This document shows, piece after piece, positions 14,650 through 22,233 of a stretch of DNA of 44,294 nucleotides. The translations under genes were made by a program, and so were the position numbers. This DNA comes from F23-B02 sp963632825 (lineage in GTDB: Bacteria; Bacillota; Clostridia; Oscillospirales; Oscillospiraceae): positions 1 through 44,294 of the forward strand of contig CAVGWF010000022.1 of assembly GCA_963632825.1 (NCBI GenBank), given 5' to 3'. The notes under the pieces are model-generated. The model had not been told where the DNA came from. It saw nothing but the letters and a program-made list of their open reading frames with translations, and searched no databases. Every line of letters starts with the position of its first letter. Position 1 is the first letter of the stretch.

Positions 14650-14693
14650 GCGGTCCTCTGCCGAGACACAAGGGAGTCCTCCGGCACGAACGC
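14650..14693 (+). promoter_or_regulatory. Structured rplS leader (candidate L19 autoregulatory element)
   Basis: Nested complementary segments are GCG/CGC (14650-14652 with 14691-14693), TGCCG/CGGCA (14659-14663 with 14682-14686) and GAC/GTC (14665-14667 with 14676-14678) around ACAAGGGA. The element ends 25 bases before the rplS ATG. L19 leaders that bind the protein product are known in Firmicutes. The match to that family is by position and fold, not by model. Confidence 0.45.
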
Positions 14694-14717
14694 CTAAAGA
14701 AAAGGAAGGATTAGACT

Positions 14718-15059
14718 ATGGATCTGATCAAAGTTCTCAGCGAACAGTACATGAAGCCCGAGCTGCCCGAGCTCAATGTCGGCGATACAGTGCGTATTAC
14801 CGTCCGTGTAAAGGAAGGCAGCCGTGAGCGCAACCAGGCTTTCGAGGGCACCATCATTGCCAAGAAGCATGGCGGCATCAACGAGACCATCACCGTCCGC
14901 CGCATTTCCTACGGTGTCGGCTGCGAGAAGGTCTTCCCCGTACACTCTCCGTCCATCGTCTCCGTTGAGACAGTTCGCCGCGGCAAGGTTCGCCGTGCAA
15001 AGCTGTACTACCTGCGTGAGCGCGTTGGTAAGAGGGCAAAGGTCAAGGAGCGCCTGTAA
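14718..15059 (+). CDS. rplS: 50S ribosomal protein L19
   Basis: A 113-residue ribosomal protein at the 30S-50S interface. It is full length, with the family segments FEGTIIAKKHGGINETITVR and FPVHSPSIVSVETVRRGKVR. Codon use is strongly biased to C-ending codons compared with its neighbours, as expected for a highly expressed gene. The ribosome-binding site is AAGGAAGG. It has its own leader and promoter and ends in a strong terminator at 15084, so it forms a separate transcription unit between the radical SAM pair and lepB. Confidence 0.98.
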   Translation: MDLIKVLSEQYMKPELPELNVGDTVRITVRVKEGSRERNQAFEGTIIAKKHGGINETITVRRISYGVGCEKVFPVHSPSIVSVETVRRGKVRRAKLYYLRERVGKRAKVKERL

Positions 15060-15083
15060 GCGCCAGGACCGGGTGTTTTTTTC

Positions 15084-15111
15084 AAAAAAAGAGGCGAATG
15101 CCTCTTTTTTT
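15084..15111 (+). terminator. Intrinsic terminator of rplS
   Basis: GAGGC/GCCTC with loop GAAT is extended by A-T pairs on both sides and followed by seven T. It starts 25 bases after the rplS stop. Confidence 0.9.
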
Positions 15112-15133
15112 GCTTTTTATTAATAAAGAGTTG

Positions 15134-15163
15134 TTGCCTAAAGAGCGTGTTATCGTGTATAAT
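15134..15163 (+). promoter_or_regulatory. Promoter for the lepB-rbgA-rnhB-yraN-thrC operon
   Basis: A perfect TATAAT (15158-15163) is preceded at 18 bases by TTGCCT (15134-15139). It lies just past the rplS terminator and 30 bases before lepB. Confidence 0.65.
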
Positions 15164-15193
15164 ATGATGATAAACTTTCAAGAGGTACGCAAT

Positions 15194-15772
15194 ATGAAAA
15201 AAGATAGAATAAAGGTAAAAACACCGGAAATCGCCGAGACTGCAGGTTCCCGCGGCGAGGCATACGAGTGGATACAGTGCCTTGTGTATGCGCTGGTCAT
15301 CTGCGTTATAGTTTTCGTCTTTTTCTTCAGGATCGTGGATGTAAGCGGCGATTCTATGAACCCTACGCTTTATAACGCAGATAAGCTCATAGTTTCCGAT
15401 GTTTTTTATAAGCCGAAGCAGGGCGATATAATAATTTTCCGCAAGGATGATTACAAGTCCGAGGCGCTTGTCAAGCGCGTTATTGCGACAGAGGGGCAGA
15501 CCATCGACATTGATTTCGACCGCGGCAGAGTGTATGTTGACGGAGAACTGCTTGATGAACCGTACATCGCGGAGCTCACAAAAAATCAGCTTGATTTCAA
15601 CGGCGCTCAGACGGTGCCCGAGGGCTGCGTCTTCGTCATGGGCGATAACAGAAACGCCTCGTCCGACAGCCGCCGTGCTGCCATCGGCATGGTCGACGAG
15701 CGGCTTATCGTCGGCAAGGTGCTGTTTAAGATATTCCCGTTTGACAGAATAGGAAGCCCCTACGGAGATTGA
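15194..15772 (+). CDS. lepB: Signal peptidase I
   Basis: A 192-residue membrane-bound serine protease that removes signal peptides from exported proteins. It has a cytoplasmic N-terminus, one membrane segment (about residues 30-50), the catalytic Ser in VSGDSMNPTL (near 53), the general-base Lys in ALVKRVIA (near 93) and the box GDNRNASSDSR. The open frame reaches 15098, but the ATG at 15194 has an AGAGGT site 7 bases upstream and gives the standard length. First gene of an operon with rbgA (1-base gap), an order common in Firmicutes. Confidence 0.96.
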   Translation: MKKDRIKVKTPEIAETAGSRGEAYEWIQCLVYALVICVIVFVFFFRIVDVSGDSMNPTLYNADKLIVSDVFYKPKQGDIIIFRKDDYKSEALVKRVIATEGQTIDIDFDRGRVYVDGELLDEPYIAELTKNQLDFNGAQTVPEGCVFVMGDNRNASSDSRRAAIGMVDERLIVGKVLFKIFPFDRIGSPYGD

Positions 15773-15773
15773 G

Positions 15774-16643
15774 ATGGACGGCGTAAATTTTGAAAAAATG
15801 AATATTCAGTGGTTTCCCGGCCATATGACGAAGGCTCAGCGCATGATAGAGGACAGCATAAAGCAGGTTGATGCCGTGTGCGAGATCCTTGATGCGCGTA
15901 TACCCCGTTCAAGCCGGAATCCCGACATTGACAGGCTTGCCATGGGAAAGCCGAGGCTTATCATACTAAACCGCACGGACCTTGCCGATCCGCAGATAAC
16001 CGCTCAGTGGCGCGCTTATTTTGAACAGGACGGGATAAGGATACTTGAAACCGACGCAAAAACAGGCAAGGGCGTTAACGGCTTCGCGCCGGCCCTGCGC
16101 GAGCTTTTAAAGGATAAGATCGCCGATTACGCCGCCAAGGGGCAGGTTAACCGTCCCATGCGCGTTATGATACTCGGAATACCCAATGTCGGAAAGTCCA
16201 CATTCATAAATAAGGTGGCAAAGCGCAAGGCTGCCATCGCCGGCGATAAGCCCGGAGTTACGCGCGGCAAGCAGTGGATAAGCATTGACAGAGGACTCGA
16301 CCTCCTTGATACCCCCGGTATACTCTGGCCCAAATTTGACTCGCAGGAAGTCGGCGAAATGCTGGCGATAACCAATGCCATCAAAGCCGATGTCCTTGAC
16401 AAGGAGACTCTGGCGGCAAACTTCATGCTCAGGCTTCGTGAAATGTATCCCGAGGCGCTTGCCGCAAGATATAAGCTTGAGCCCGATCCAGACATGAACG
16501 GCTTTGAGCTGCTTGAACAGGCTGCAAAAAAACGCGGCTTTCTCGTTTCGAAGGGAGAATATGATATTGAACGCATGGCTAATACGCTGCTGGGTGAGTA
16601 TCACGACGGTAAGCTCGGCAGAATAAGTCTGGAGAAACCATGA
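15774..16643 (+). CDS. rbgA: Ribosome biogenesis GTPase RbgA (YlqF)
   Basis: A 289-residue circularly permuted GTPase needed for late 50S subunit assembly. Motifs occur in the permuted order: G4 NRTD (near 65), then G1 GIPNVGKST (near 134), then G3 DTPG (near 178). The N-terminus has the family segment IQWFPGHMTKAQR. The start at 15774 follows the lepB stop by 1 base; a later ATG (15798) giving MNIQWFPGHM is an alternative start. The C-terminal helical domain is intact. It overlaps rnhB by 4 bases, so the two are translationally coupled. Confidence 0.97.
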   Translation: MDGVNFEKMNIQWFPGHMTKAQRMIEDSIKQVDAVCEILDARIPRSSRNPDIDRLAMGKPRLIILNRTDLADPQITAQWRAYFEQDGIRILETDAKTGKGVNGFAPALRELLKDKIADYAAKGQVNRPMRVMILGIPNVGKSTFINKVAKRKAAIAGDKPGVTRGKQWISIDRGLDLLDTPGILWPKFDSQEVGEMLAITNAIKADVLDKETLAANFMLRLREMYPEALAARYKLEPDPDMNGFELLEQAAKKRGFLVSKGEYDIERMANTLLGEYHDGKLGRISLEKP

Positions 16644-17242
16644 TGACCGATCTGTGGAAGCTCGAAAACGAAATATATGACAGTGGCGAAACGCTTTTGT
16701 GCGGAGTTGACGAGGCCGGCAGGGGACCACTTGCAGGACCGGTGTGTGCGGCGGCCGTCATTTTGCCGCGCGGACTTGAGATCGGAGGGCTGAACGACTC
16801 CAAAAAGCTCAGTGAAAAGAAAAGGGAGGAGCTGTTTGACATCATATGCAGCAGCGCCGTGAGCTTCGGTATAGCCTTTGCGTCCGTTGACGAGATAGAG
16901 AAGCTCAATATCCTCAATGCCGCAATGCTCGCAATGAACAGAGCGATAGAAAAGCTTGACCCCGCGCCGGCTCTTGCACTTATTGACGGCAACCGCAACA
17001 GCGCCATAAAAATGCCCAGCCGGTGCGTCGTTAAGGGTGACGCCTTGTGCGCGGACATCGCGGCCGCCTCCATTCTGGCAAAGGTCACCCGTGACCGTTA
17101 TATGCTCGAAATGGCAGAGAAGTACCCTCAGTATGGGTTTGAAAAGCATAAGGGCTATGGCACAAAGGCACACTATGACGCTCTGCGTGAGTTTGGACCG
17201 TGCCCCATACACCGTATGAGCTTTTTGAGGAAAATGCACTGA
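16640..17242 (+). CDS. rnhB: Ribonuclease HII
   Basis: A 200-residue RNase HII that removes ribonucleotides misincorporated in DNA and RNA in RNA-DNA hybrids. The active-site opening LLCGVDEAGRGPLAGPV (Asp-Glu near 22-23) is present, and later acidic residues occur in LALIDGNR and AASILAKVTRDR. The C-terminus has the expected KHKGYGTKAHYDAL. It overlaps rbgA upstream (ATGATGA) and yraN downstream by one base. Family order and length are normal. Confidence 0.97.
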   Translation: MMTDLWKLENEIYDSGETLLCGVDEAGRGPLAGPVCAAAVILPRGLEIGGLNDSKKLSEKKREELFDIICSSAVSFGIAFASVDEIEKLNILNAAMLAMNRAIEKLDPAPALALIDGNRNSAIKMPSRCVVKGDALCADIAAASILAKVTRDRYMLEMAEKYPQYGFEKHKGYGTKAHYDALREFGPCPIHRMSFLRKMH

Positions 17243-17601
17243 TGACTGACGAAAGACTTGGTGCCTTCGGTGAGCGGAAGGCGGCAAACTATCTCAGACT
17301 GCACGGATACAAAATAGTAGAAACAAATTTCCGCTGCCGTCAGGGTGAGATAGATATTATCGCAAAAAAACGCGGCTTTATTGTTTTTGCTGAGGTAAAA
17401 CTCAGAAAAAACAGCAATTTCGGACAGGCATGCGAGTTCGTAACTCCCGCAAAGCAGCGCAGAGTTACGATCGCGGCGCAGCTTTGGCTGCAAAGAAACG
17501 AAACCGAGCTTCAGCCGCGCTTTGATGTGATAGAGGTCTATGCTCCCGATGGCATCAACACTAAGAAAATTACGATAAACCATATAGAAAATGCATTCTG
17601 A
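17242..17601 (+). CDS. YraN family (UPF0102) predicted endonuclease-like protein
   Basis: A 119-residue protein of the YraN/UPF0102 family, which has a restriction-endonuclease-like fold and no firmly assigned role. The core motif GEIDIIAKKRGFIVFAEVK holds the Asp and the Glu-x-Lys of that fold. The C-terminal pattern RFDVIEVYAPDG is also typical. The start at 17242 overlaps the rnhB stop (TGATG); the longer frame from 17200 lies within rnhB and is rejected. Pairing with rnhB is common in Firmicutes and hints at a nucleic-acid role, which is inference. Confidence 0.92.
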   Translation: MTDERLGAFGERKAANYLRLHGYKIVETNFRCRQGEIDIIAKKRGFIVFAEVKLRKNSNFGQACEFVTPAKQRRVTIAAQLWLQRNETELQPRFDVIEVYAPDGINTKKITINHIENAF

Positions 17602-17619
17602 CCGAAAAGAGGATAGAAT

Positions 17620-19101
17620 ATGTTATATTTCAGCACCAGAAACGGCAACACCAAGGTAACGGCCTCTGAGGCCATATCCCGCGGGCTGGCAGCGGACGGC
17701 GGGCTTTATGTGCCGGAAGCCTTGCCTCAGCTCACCCTGAACGATATAGAGGCACTCGGAAAGACCGATTATCGCGGCAGGGCACTGAGTATAATGAGCC
17801 CGTTCCTCGATGAGTTTGAGGAAGCTGAGCTCAGAGCAATGATCGAAAAAGCATACGGCGATAATTTTGACACACATGATACGGCTCCGCTGCATTTCGT
17901 GGACGGAGAGACGGCGGTGCTCGAGCTGTGGCACGGTCCGACCTGCGCGTTTAAGGACATGGCGCTTCAGATGCTTCCGCATCTGCTTACCGCTTCGCTC
18001 AAAAAATGCGGTGAAAAGCGCAGGGTGTGCATCCTCGTAGCGACCAGCGGAGATACCGGCAAGGCGGCGCTTGAGGGCTTTGCGGATGTTGAGGATACGA
18101 AAATACTTGTGTTCTATCCGCACAACGGCGTATCCGATGTCCAGAAGCTGCAAATGATAACCCAGACAGGAAACAATGTAAGCGTTGCTGCGGTCAGAGG
18201 TAATTTCGATGATGCCCAGACCGGCGTGAAGCAGATATTTGCCGACAGAGCGTTTGCCGACGAGCTCAGCGCCAAGGGGTGGTTTTTATCATCGGCAAAC
18301 TCCATAAACTGGGGCAGGCTTCTTCCGCAGATCGTCTACTATTTCTCCGCTTACTGCGATTTTGCAAACTCCGGACGCATAGAATACGGCGATACCCTTG
18401 ACTTCGTTGTTCCCACCGGCAACTTCGGCAACATCCTTGCCTGCTGGTACGCAAAGAATATGGGACTGCCGGTCGGCAAGCTCATCTGTGCGTCGAATCA
18501 GAACAATGTCCTTGCGGATTTCTTCGAGCGGGGAGTTTACGACCGCAACCGCAGGTTTTACACAACCATATCACCGTCCATGGACATTCTTGTGTCCAGC
18601 AATCTTGAAAGACTCATCTACGATGTATGTAAAAATTCCGATGAGGTAAGTAAATATATGTCGCAGCTTTCGGAAACCGGCAGGTATGAGGTGAGCGGCG
18701 AGATAAAGACAGTTTTAGCCGAGCACTTTGCCGGAGGCTACTGCACCGATGCCGATACGAAAAAGACCATCGGCAGAGTGTATACCGAAAGCGGGTACCT
18801 TATGGATACGCACACCGCCGTGGCTTACAAAAAGCTTCTTGACCGCCGGATGGCGGAGGGCAGGAGCACCGCGGCCGTTGTAGTATCGACCGCAAGCCCG
18901 TACAAGTTCTGCGACAGCGTCCTCAGTGCCCTCGGCAGGGACAGCTCCGCATCCGGCACGCAGCTTATCGAAATGCTTTCCGATGTAACCGGGACAAAGG
19001 TGCCCGAACCCCTTGCGGGACTTGATAAGCGCGAAAAACGCTTTGACCTTGTCGTGGACAAGCAGGACATGAAAGCGGCGGTTGCAGACTTTCTTAAGTG
19101 A
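17620..19101 (+). CDS. thrC: Threonine synthase
   Basis: A 493-residue PLP enzyme converting O-phosphohomoserine to threonine, the last step of threonine synthesis. The PLP lysine lies in CAFKDMALQMLP (near 112). The phosphate-binding region includes VATSGDTGKAAL, and the N-terminus has the family opening YFSTRNGNTKVTASEAISRG. The length matches the longer bacterial/fungal ThrC class. It starts 18 bases after yraN with the weak ribosome-binding site AGAGGATAG, so it is probably the last gene of the lepB operon. No thrB or hom is in the window. Confidence 0.97.
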   Translation: MLYFSTRNGNTKVTASEAISRGLAADGGLYVPEALPQLTLNDIEALGKTDYRGRALSIMSPFLDEFEEAELRAMIEKAYGDNFDTHDTAPLHFVDGETAVLELWHGPTCAFKDMALQMLPHLLTASLKKCGEKRRVCILVATSGDTGKAALEGFADVEDTKILVFYPHNGVSDVQKLQMITQTGNNVSVAAVRGNFDDAQTGVKQIFADRAFADELSAKGWFLSSANSINWGRLLPQIVYYFSAYCDFANSGRIEYGDTLDFVVPTGNFGNILACWYAKNMGLPVGKLICASNQNNVLADFFERGVYDRNRRFYTTISPSMDILVSSNLERLIYDVCKNSDEVSKYMSQLSETGRYEVSGEIKTVLAEHFAGGYCTDADTKKTIGRVYTESGYLMDTHTAVAYKKLLDRRMAEGRSTAAVVVSTASPYKFCDSVLSALGRDSSASGTQLIEMLSDVTGTKVPEPLAGLDKREKRFDLVVDKQDMKAAVADFLK

Positions 19102-19107
19102 TATGTA

Positions 19108-19158
19108 CGGGGCATGGCCCCGCCAGCGTGAAAAGAAGGCAGACCTTTTTCGCGCTGA
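19108..19158. terminator. Hairpins between convergent thrC and the DUF1540 gene
   Basis: Two adjacent inverted repeats are CGGGGC-ATG-GCCCCG (19108-19122) and an imperfect stem CAGCGTGAAAAG with CTTTTTCGCGCTG (about 19124-19158). They lie between two converging genes. There is no clean T-run, so termination is likely but not certain. Confidence 0.5.
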
Positions 19159-19184
19159 TGCAGCGCTGCACTATGCTGCGGCAC

Positions 19185-19367
19185 TTAATTGCAGCAGCCG
19201 CGGGGGCAGAAGGTTGAGCAGAAGGTCTCGGATTTGGTGGTAGCCTTGTCGTTCTGCACCTTTATCTGCGATGCCGAGCACTTGCAGTCGATGGTGTTGT
19301 ACTTGCAGTTTGTAACATCGCAGCCAACGCCGGTGATCTTGTCGGAGCTCATTTTCCTGTTGTTCAT
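19185..19367 (-). CDS. Small Cys-rich DUF1540 protein
   Basis: A 60-residue DUF1540 protein with eight cysteines, arranged as GVGCDVTNCKYNTIDCKCSA and, at the end, FCSTFCPRGCC. The pattern suggests metal binding. The family is common in Clostridia and uncharacterised. The start at 19367 is chosen because GGAGGT lies about 7 bases upstream; a longer frame from 19400 has no ribosome-binding site. It is transcribed against both flanking genes as a single-gene unit. No promoter stood out on the minus strand. Confidence 0.88.
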   Translation of the reverse strand: MNNRKMSSDKITGVGCDVTNCKYNTIDCKCSASQIKVQNDKATTKSETFCSTFCPRGCCN

Positions 19368-19442
19368 CGTATTACCTCCAGAATTATTGTCCTGAGACAT
19401 TATTAGCTTTGACAGTTTATTGTGAATTTATGCGGAGGCATT

Positions 19443-20129
19443 ATGTCTTTATATGCTATCGGCGACCTTCATCTTTCGCTGGGTACAAACAAATCAATGG
19501 ATATATTCGGCGGTCGGTGGACCAACTATGTCGAAAAGATCAAAAAAGGCTTTGAGCCTCTGAATGATGACGATGTTACCGTTTTGTGCGGTGATATTAC
19601 CTGGGGAATGACCATGGAAGAGGCTTTGCCGGATTTTGAGTTTATCGAGGCTCTGCCCGGCAGAAAGATAATCCTCAAGGGCAATCACGATTACTGGTGG
19701 ACTACCGCGACAAAGGCACGGAGCTTTTTCGAGAAAAACGAGATCAATACCATAGATGTGCTCCATAATTCAAGCTTTGAATACGAAGGCGTTTCCATTT
19801 GCGGCACACGCGGCTGGTTTTATGAGGAGTGCAAGGGCGACGCGCATGATAAAAAAATAATGAACAGGGAGGTCATGCGTCTTGAAGCCTCTCTGAAGTC
19901 GGCGAAAACTGATGAGATCATGGTTTTTCTGCATTATCCGCCCAAATATATGAGCTATGAGTGCAAAGAGATACTTGAGCTGCTCGAAAAATACCGTGTT
20001 CGCCACTGCTGCTACGGACATATACACGGTACCGGATGCAAATATGCCTTCGACGGCACAATTTCCGGAACCGAATTTACCATTGCTTCGGCAGACCACA
20101 TAAATTTTTCACCGATAAAGCTTATTTAG
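19443..20129 (+). CDS. Calcineurin-like metallophosphoesterase
   Basis: A 228-residue metallophosphoesterase. Metal motifs appear in order: IGDLHLS (residues 6-12), LCGDITWGM (about 53), LKGNHDYWW (about 80), FLHYPP (about 160) and CYGHIHG (about 190). The segment with W-rich NHDYWW marks a Firmicutes-specific subfamily of unknown substrate. The start at 19443 follows GGAGGCATT; a GTG frame from 19422 is rejected because it lies upstream of that site. It is a single gene between the DUF1540 gene and tig. The phosphoester substrate is not predictable. Confidence 0.9.
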   Translation: MSLYAIGDLHLSLGTNKSMDIFGGRWTNYVEKIKKGFEPLNDDDVTVLCGDITWGMTMEEALPDFEFIEALPGRKIILKGNHDYWWTTATKARSFFEKNEINTIDVLHNSSFEYEGVSICGTRGWFYEECKGDAHDKKIMNREVMRLEASLKSAKTDEIMVFLHYPPKYMSYECKEILELLEKYRVRHCCYGHIHGTGCKYAFDGTISGTEFTIASADHINFSPIKLI

Positions 20130-20149
20130 CCGGCATTAAAAGAAAATAA

Positions 20150-20178
20150 TTGCTTTTGACAGAGATATCTGTTATTAT
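20150..20178 (+). promoter_or_regulatory. Sigma-A type promoter for tig
   Basis: TTGCTT (20150-20155) and TATTAT (20173-20178) are 17 bases apart. An overlapping TTGACA (20156-20161) has no well-spaced -10. The tig start is at 20218. Confidence 0.5.
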
Positions 20179-20217
20179 GTTTTGGTCTATGTGAATTATA
20201 TTAGGAGGAATATATAA

Positions 20218-21531
20218 ATGTTAGTCAAGAATGTAGAAAAGAAAGACTCCAAAAACGCCAGCTTTCAGGTCGAGGTTGACGCGAAGGAATTTGACGAGGC
20301 AGTAAACAAGGCATTTAATAAAAATAAGAGCAGCATCTCCATTCCCGGCTTCAGACAGGGTAAGGCGCCCCGCGCAGTCGTTGAGGGCATGTACGGCAGC
20401 GATGTTTTTTATCAGGATGCTATTGATTCCCTCGTTGCTCCCGCATACGAGCACGGCTACGATAACTGCGGTCTGCGCATAATCGGCAAGCCCGCCGTTT
20501 CCAATATGGATCTGTCCGATGATAAGATACTCACGCTTACCTTTGATGTTGAGCTCTACCCCGAGGTAACTCTCGGCGAGTACAAAAACCTCAGCGCAGT
20601 CAAGGAGACCTTCATCATTACCGAGGAGGATGTTGACGGCCAGATCGACGGTGTCCGCAAGCGCAACGGCAGAGTTATCGACCTCGAGCGCGAGGCTCAG
20701 ATGGGCGATACCGCAGACATCGACTTTGTCGGCACTCTCGACGGCGTAGCCTTTGACGGCGGCAGCGCAGAGGGCTACGAGCTTGAGCTCGGCTCGAACA
20801 CCTTCGTTCCCGGGTTTGAGGAGCAGATCGTCGGCATGAATATCGGCGATGAGAAGGACATAAACATAACCTTCCCCGAGGATTATACCCCCGAGATGGC
20901 AGGTAAGGATGTAGTGTTCAAGGTAAAGCTCAACGGTCTGTCCATGACCGAGCTCCCGGAGCTTGACGATGATTTCGTTCAGGATGTCTCCGAGTTCAAC
21001 ACCGTTGAGGAGTACAGAGCCGACACCCGTAAGGACATGGAGCGCGTCATGCAGGAGCAGATGGATGCAAAGTGGCGCACCGCTGTCATGACCAAGGCAT
21101 GCGACAACATGACCGTTGAGATTCCCGAGAGCATGATGGAGGAAAAGATTGACGAGCTCATCCGCAGCTATGCTTCAAACTTCGGTCTGACCGATCCTAA
21201 GATGAGCACCGACGATATCAAAAAGATGATGGGTCTCGACGAGGAAGCGATAAATGCTACAATCCGCCCCGCAGCCGAGTACCAGATAAAGCAGGAGCTG
21301 CTGCTTGACGCTATCGTCACCGCAGAGAATATAGAGATCACCGACGAGGAGCTTGAGGATTACATCAAGGGCGCTGCCGAGACCGTCGGCGCGACCGCAG
21401 ATCAGATCCGTCAGTACTTCGGCGAGGAGTATATCAAAAACGAGTTCAAAAAGGAAAAGGCAAGCAAGATCGTTATTGAGTCCGCTACCGAGGAGGCACC
21501 CGAGGCTGCCCCCGAAGCAGAGGCTGAATAA
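20218..21531 (+). CDS. tig: Trigger factor, ribosome-associated chaperone
   Basis: A 437-residue chaperone that docks at the ribosomal exit tunnel. The N-terminal ribosome-binding signature GFRQGKAPR lies near residue 44. The central FKBP-type prolyl isomerase domain (about 155-240) includes GDTADIDFVGTLDGVAFDGG. A helical substrate-binding domain follows, and the tail is acidic (EEAPEAAPEAEAE). An AGGAGG site precedes the ATG. Codon use is biased to C-ending codons, consistent with high expression. It heads the tig-clpP-clpX block, an order conserved in many bacteria. Confidence 0.98.
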   Translation: MLVKNVEKKDSKNASFQVEVDAKEFDEAVNKAFNKNKSSISIPGFRQGKAPRAVVEGMYGSDVFYQDAIDSLVAPAYEHGYDNCGLRIIGKPAVSNMDLSDDKILTLTFDVELYPEVTLGEYKNLSAVKETFIITEEDVDGQIDGVRKRNGRVIDLEREAQMGDTADIDFVGTLDGVAFDGGSAEGYELELGSNTFVPGFEEQIVGMNIGDEKDINITFPEDYTPEMAGKDVVFKVKLNGLSMTELPELDDDFVQDVSEFNTVEEYRADTRKDMERVMQEQMDAKWRTAVMTKACDNMTVEIPESMMEEKIDELIRSYASNFGLTDPKMSTDDIKKMMGLDEEAINATIRPAAEYQIKQELLLDAIVTAENIEITDEELEDYIKGAAETVGATADQIRQYFGEEYIKNEFKKEKASKIVIESATEEAPEAAPEAEAE

Positions 21532-21593
21532 TCCGCTTGATTTTCGGATATGATCTCCTGGATAAGCAGACCAAAACGAAAGGAGACTTTATT

Positions 21594-22175
21594 ATGAGTT
21601 TAGTACCCTATGTTGTTGAGCAGACAAGCCGCGGAGAGCGTTCGTATGATATCTTCTCCAGACTGCTGAATGACCGCATCATCATGCTGTCCGAGGAAGT
21701 TAATGACACAACCGCAAGCCTTGTCGTGGCGCAGCTTCTCTATCTTGAGGCGCAGGATCCCGATAAGGACATAATGTTCTACATTAACAGTCCCGGCGGA
21801 AGCGTTACCTCCGGCATGGCTATATACGATACCATGCAGTACATTAAGCCGGATGTGTCGACTATATGTATCGGCATGGCGGCATCAATGGGCGCATTCC
21901 TGCTGTCAAGCGGTGCCAAGGGTAAGCGCTTTGCGCTGCCTAATGCGGAGATAATGATCCACCAGCCCTCCGGCGGCAGTCAGGGGCAGTGCACAGACAT
22001 CCAGATACAGGCCGAGCAGATTCTCAAGATAAAGAAGAATCTGAACAGGATCCTTGCGGAAAACACCGGCAAGGACATTACGGTCGTTGAAAAGGACTGT
22101 GAGCGTGATCACTTCATGTCCGCGCAGGAGGCCCTGGAATACGGCATTATCGACAGGGTTATAACCAGACGATGA
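21594..22175 (+). CDS. clpP: ATP-dependent Clp protease proteolytic subunit
   Basis: A 193-residue serine protease that forms the 14-mer proteolytic chamber used by ClpX and ClpA/C. The catalytic Ser is in MAASMGAFLL (near 98) and the His in EIMIHQPSGG (near 122), with the Asp further on. The N-terminus VPYVVEQTSRGERSYDIFSRLL is a typical ClpP start region. ATG at 21594 with AAGGAGA about 8 bases upstream is chosen over an in-frame start at 21537 that has no ribosome-binding site and gives an atypical extension. It is 62 bases after tig. Confidence 0.98.
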   Translation: MSLVPYVVEQTSRGERSYDIFSRLLNDRIIMLSEEVNDTTASLVVAQLLYLEAQDPDKDIMFYINSPGGSVTSGMAIYDTMQYIKPDVSTICIGMAASMGAFLLSSGAKGKRFALPNAEIMIHQPSGGSQGQCTDIQIQAEQILKIKKNLNRILAENTGKDITVVEKDCERDHFMSAQEALEYGIIDRVITRR

Positions 22176-22178
22176 CTG

Positions 22179-22205
22179 TATGGGGGAACTGTTTGTTCCC
22201 CCATA
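22179..22205 (+). other. Strong hairpin between clpP and clpX
   Basis: A perfect 11-bp stem, TATGGGGGAAC with GTTCCCCCATA, has a 5-base loop and begins 3 bases after the clpP stop. No T-run follows directly (TTCACACTTTTTAAC), so it may be a partial terminator or an RNA-stability element that sets the clpP to clpX ratio. Confidence 0.7.
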
Positions 22206-22233
22206 TTCACACTTTTTAACTTGAGGTACAAAT

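Noticed and set aside
19189..19395. Plus-strand frame opposite the DUF1540 gene
   Set aside because: The minus-strand frame has the Cys pattern of DUF1540 and a good ribosome-binding site. The plus-strand frame has neither.
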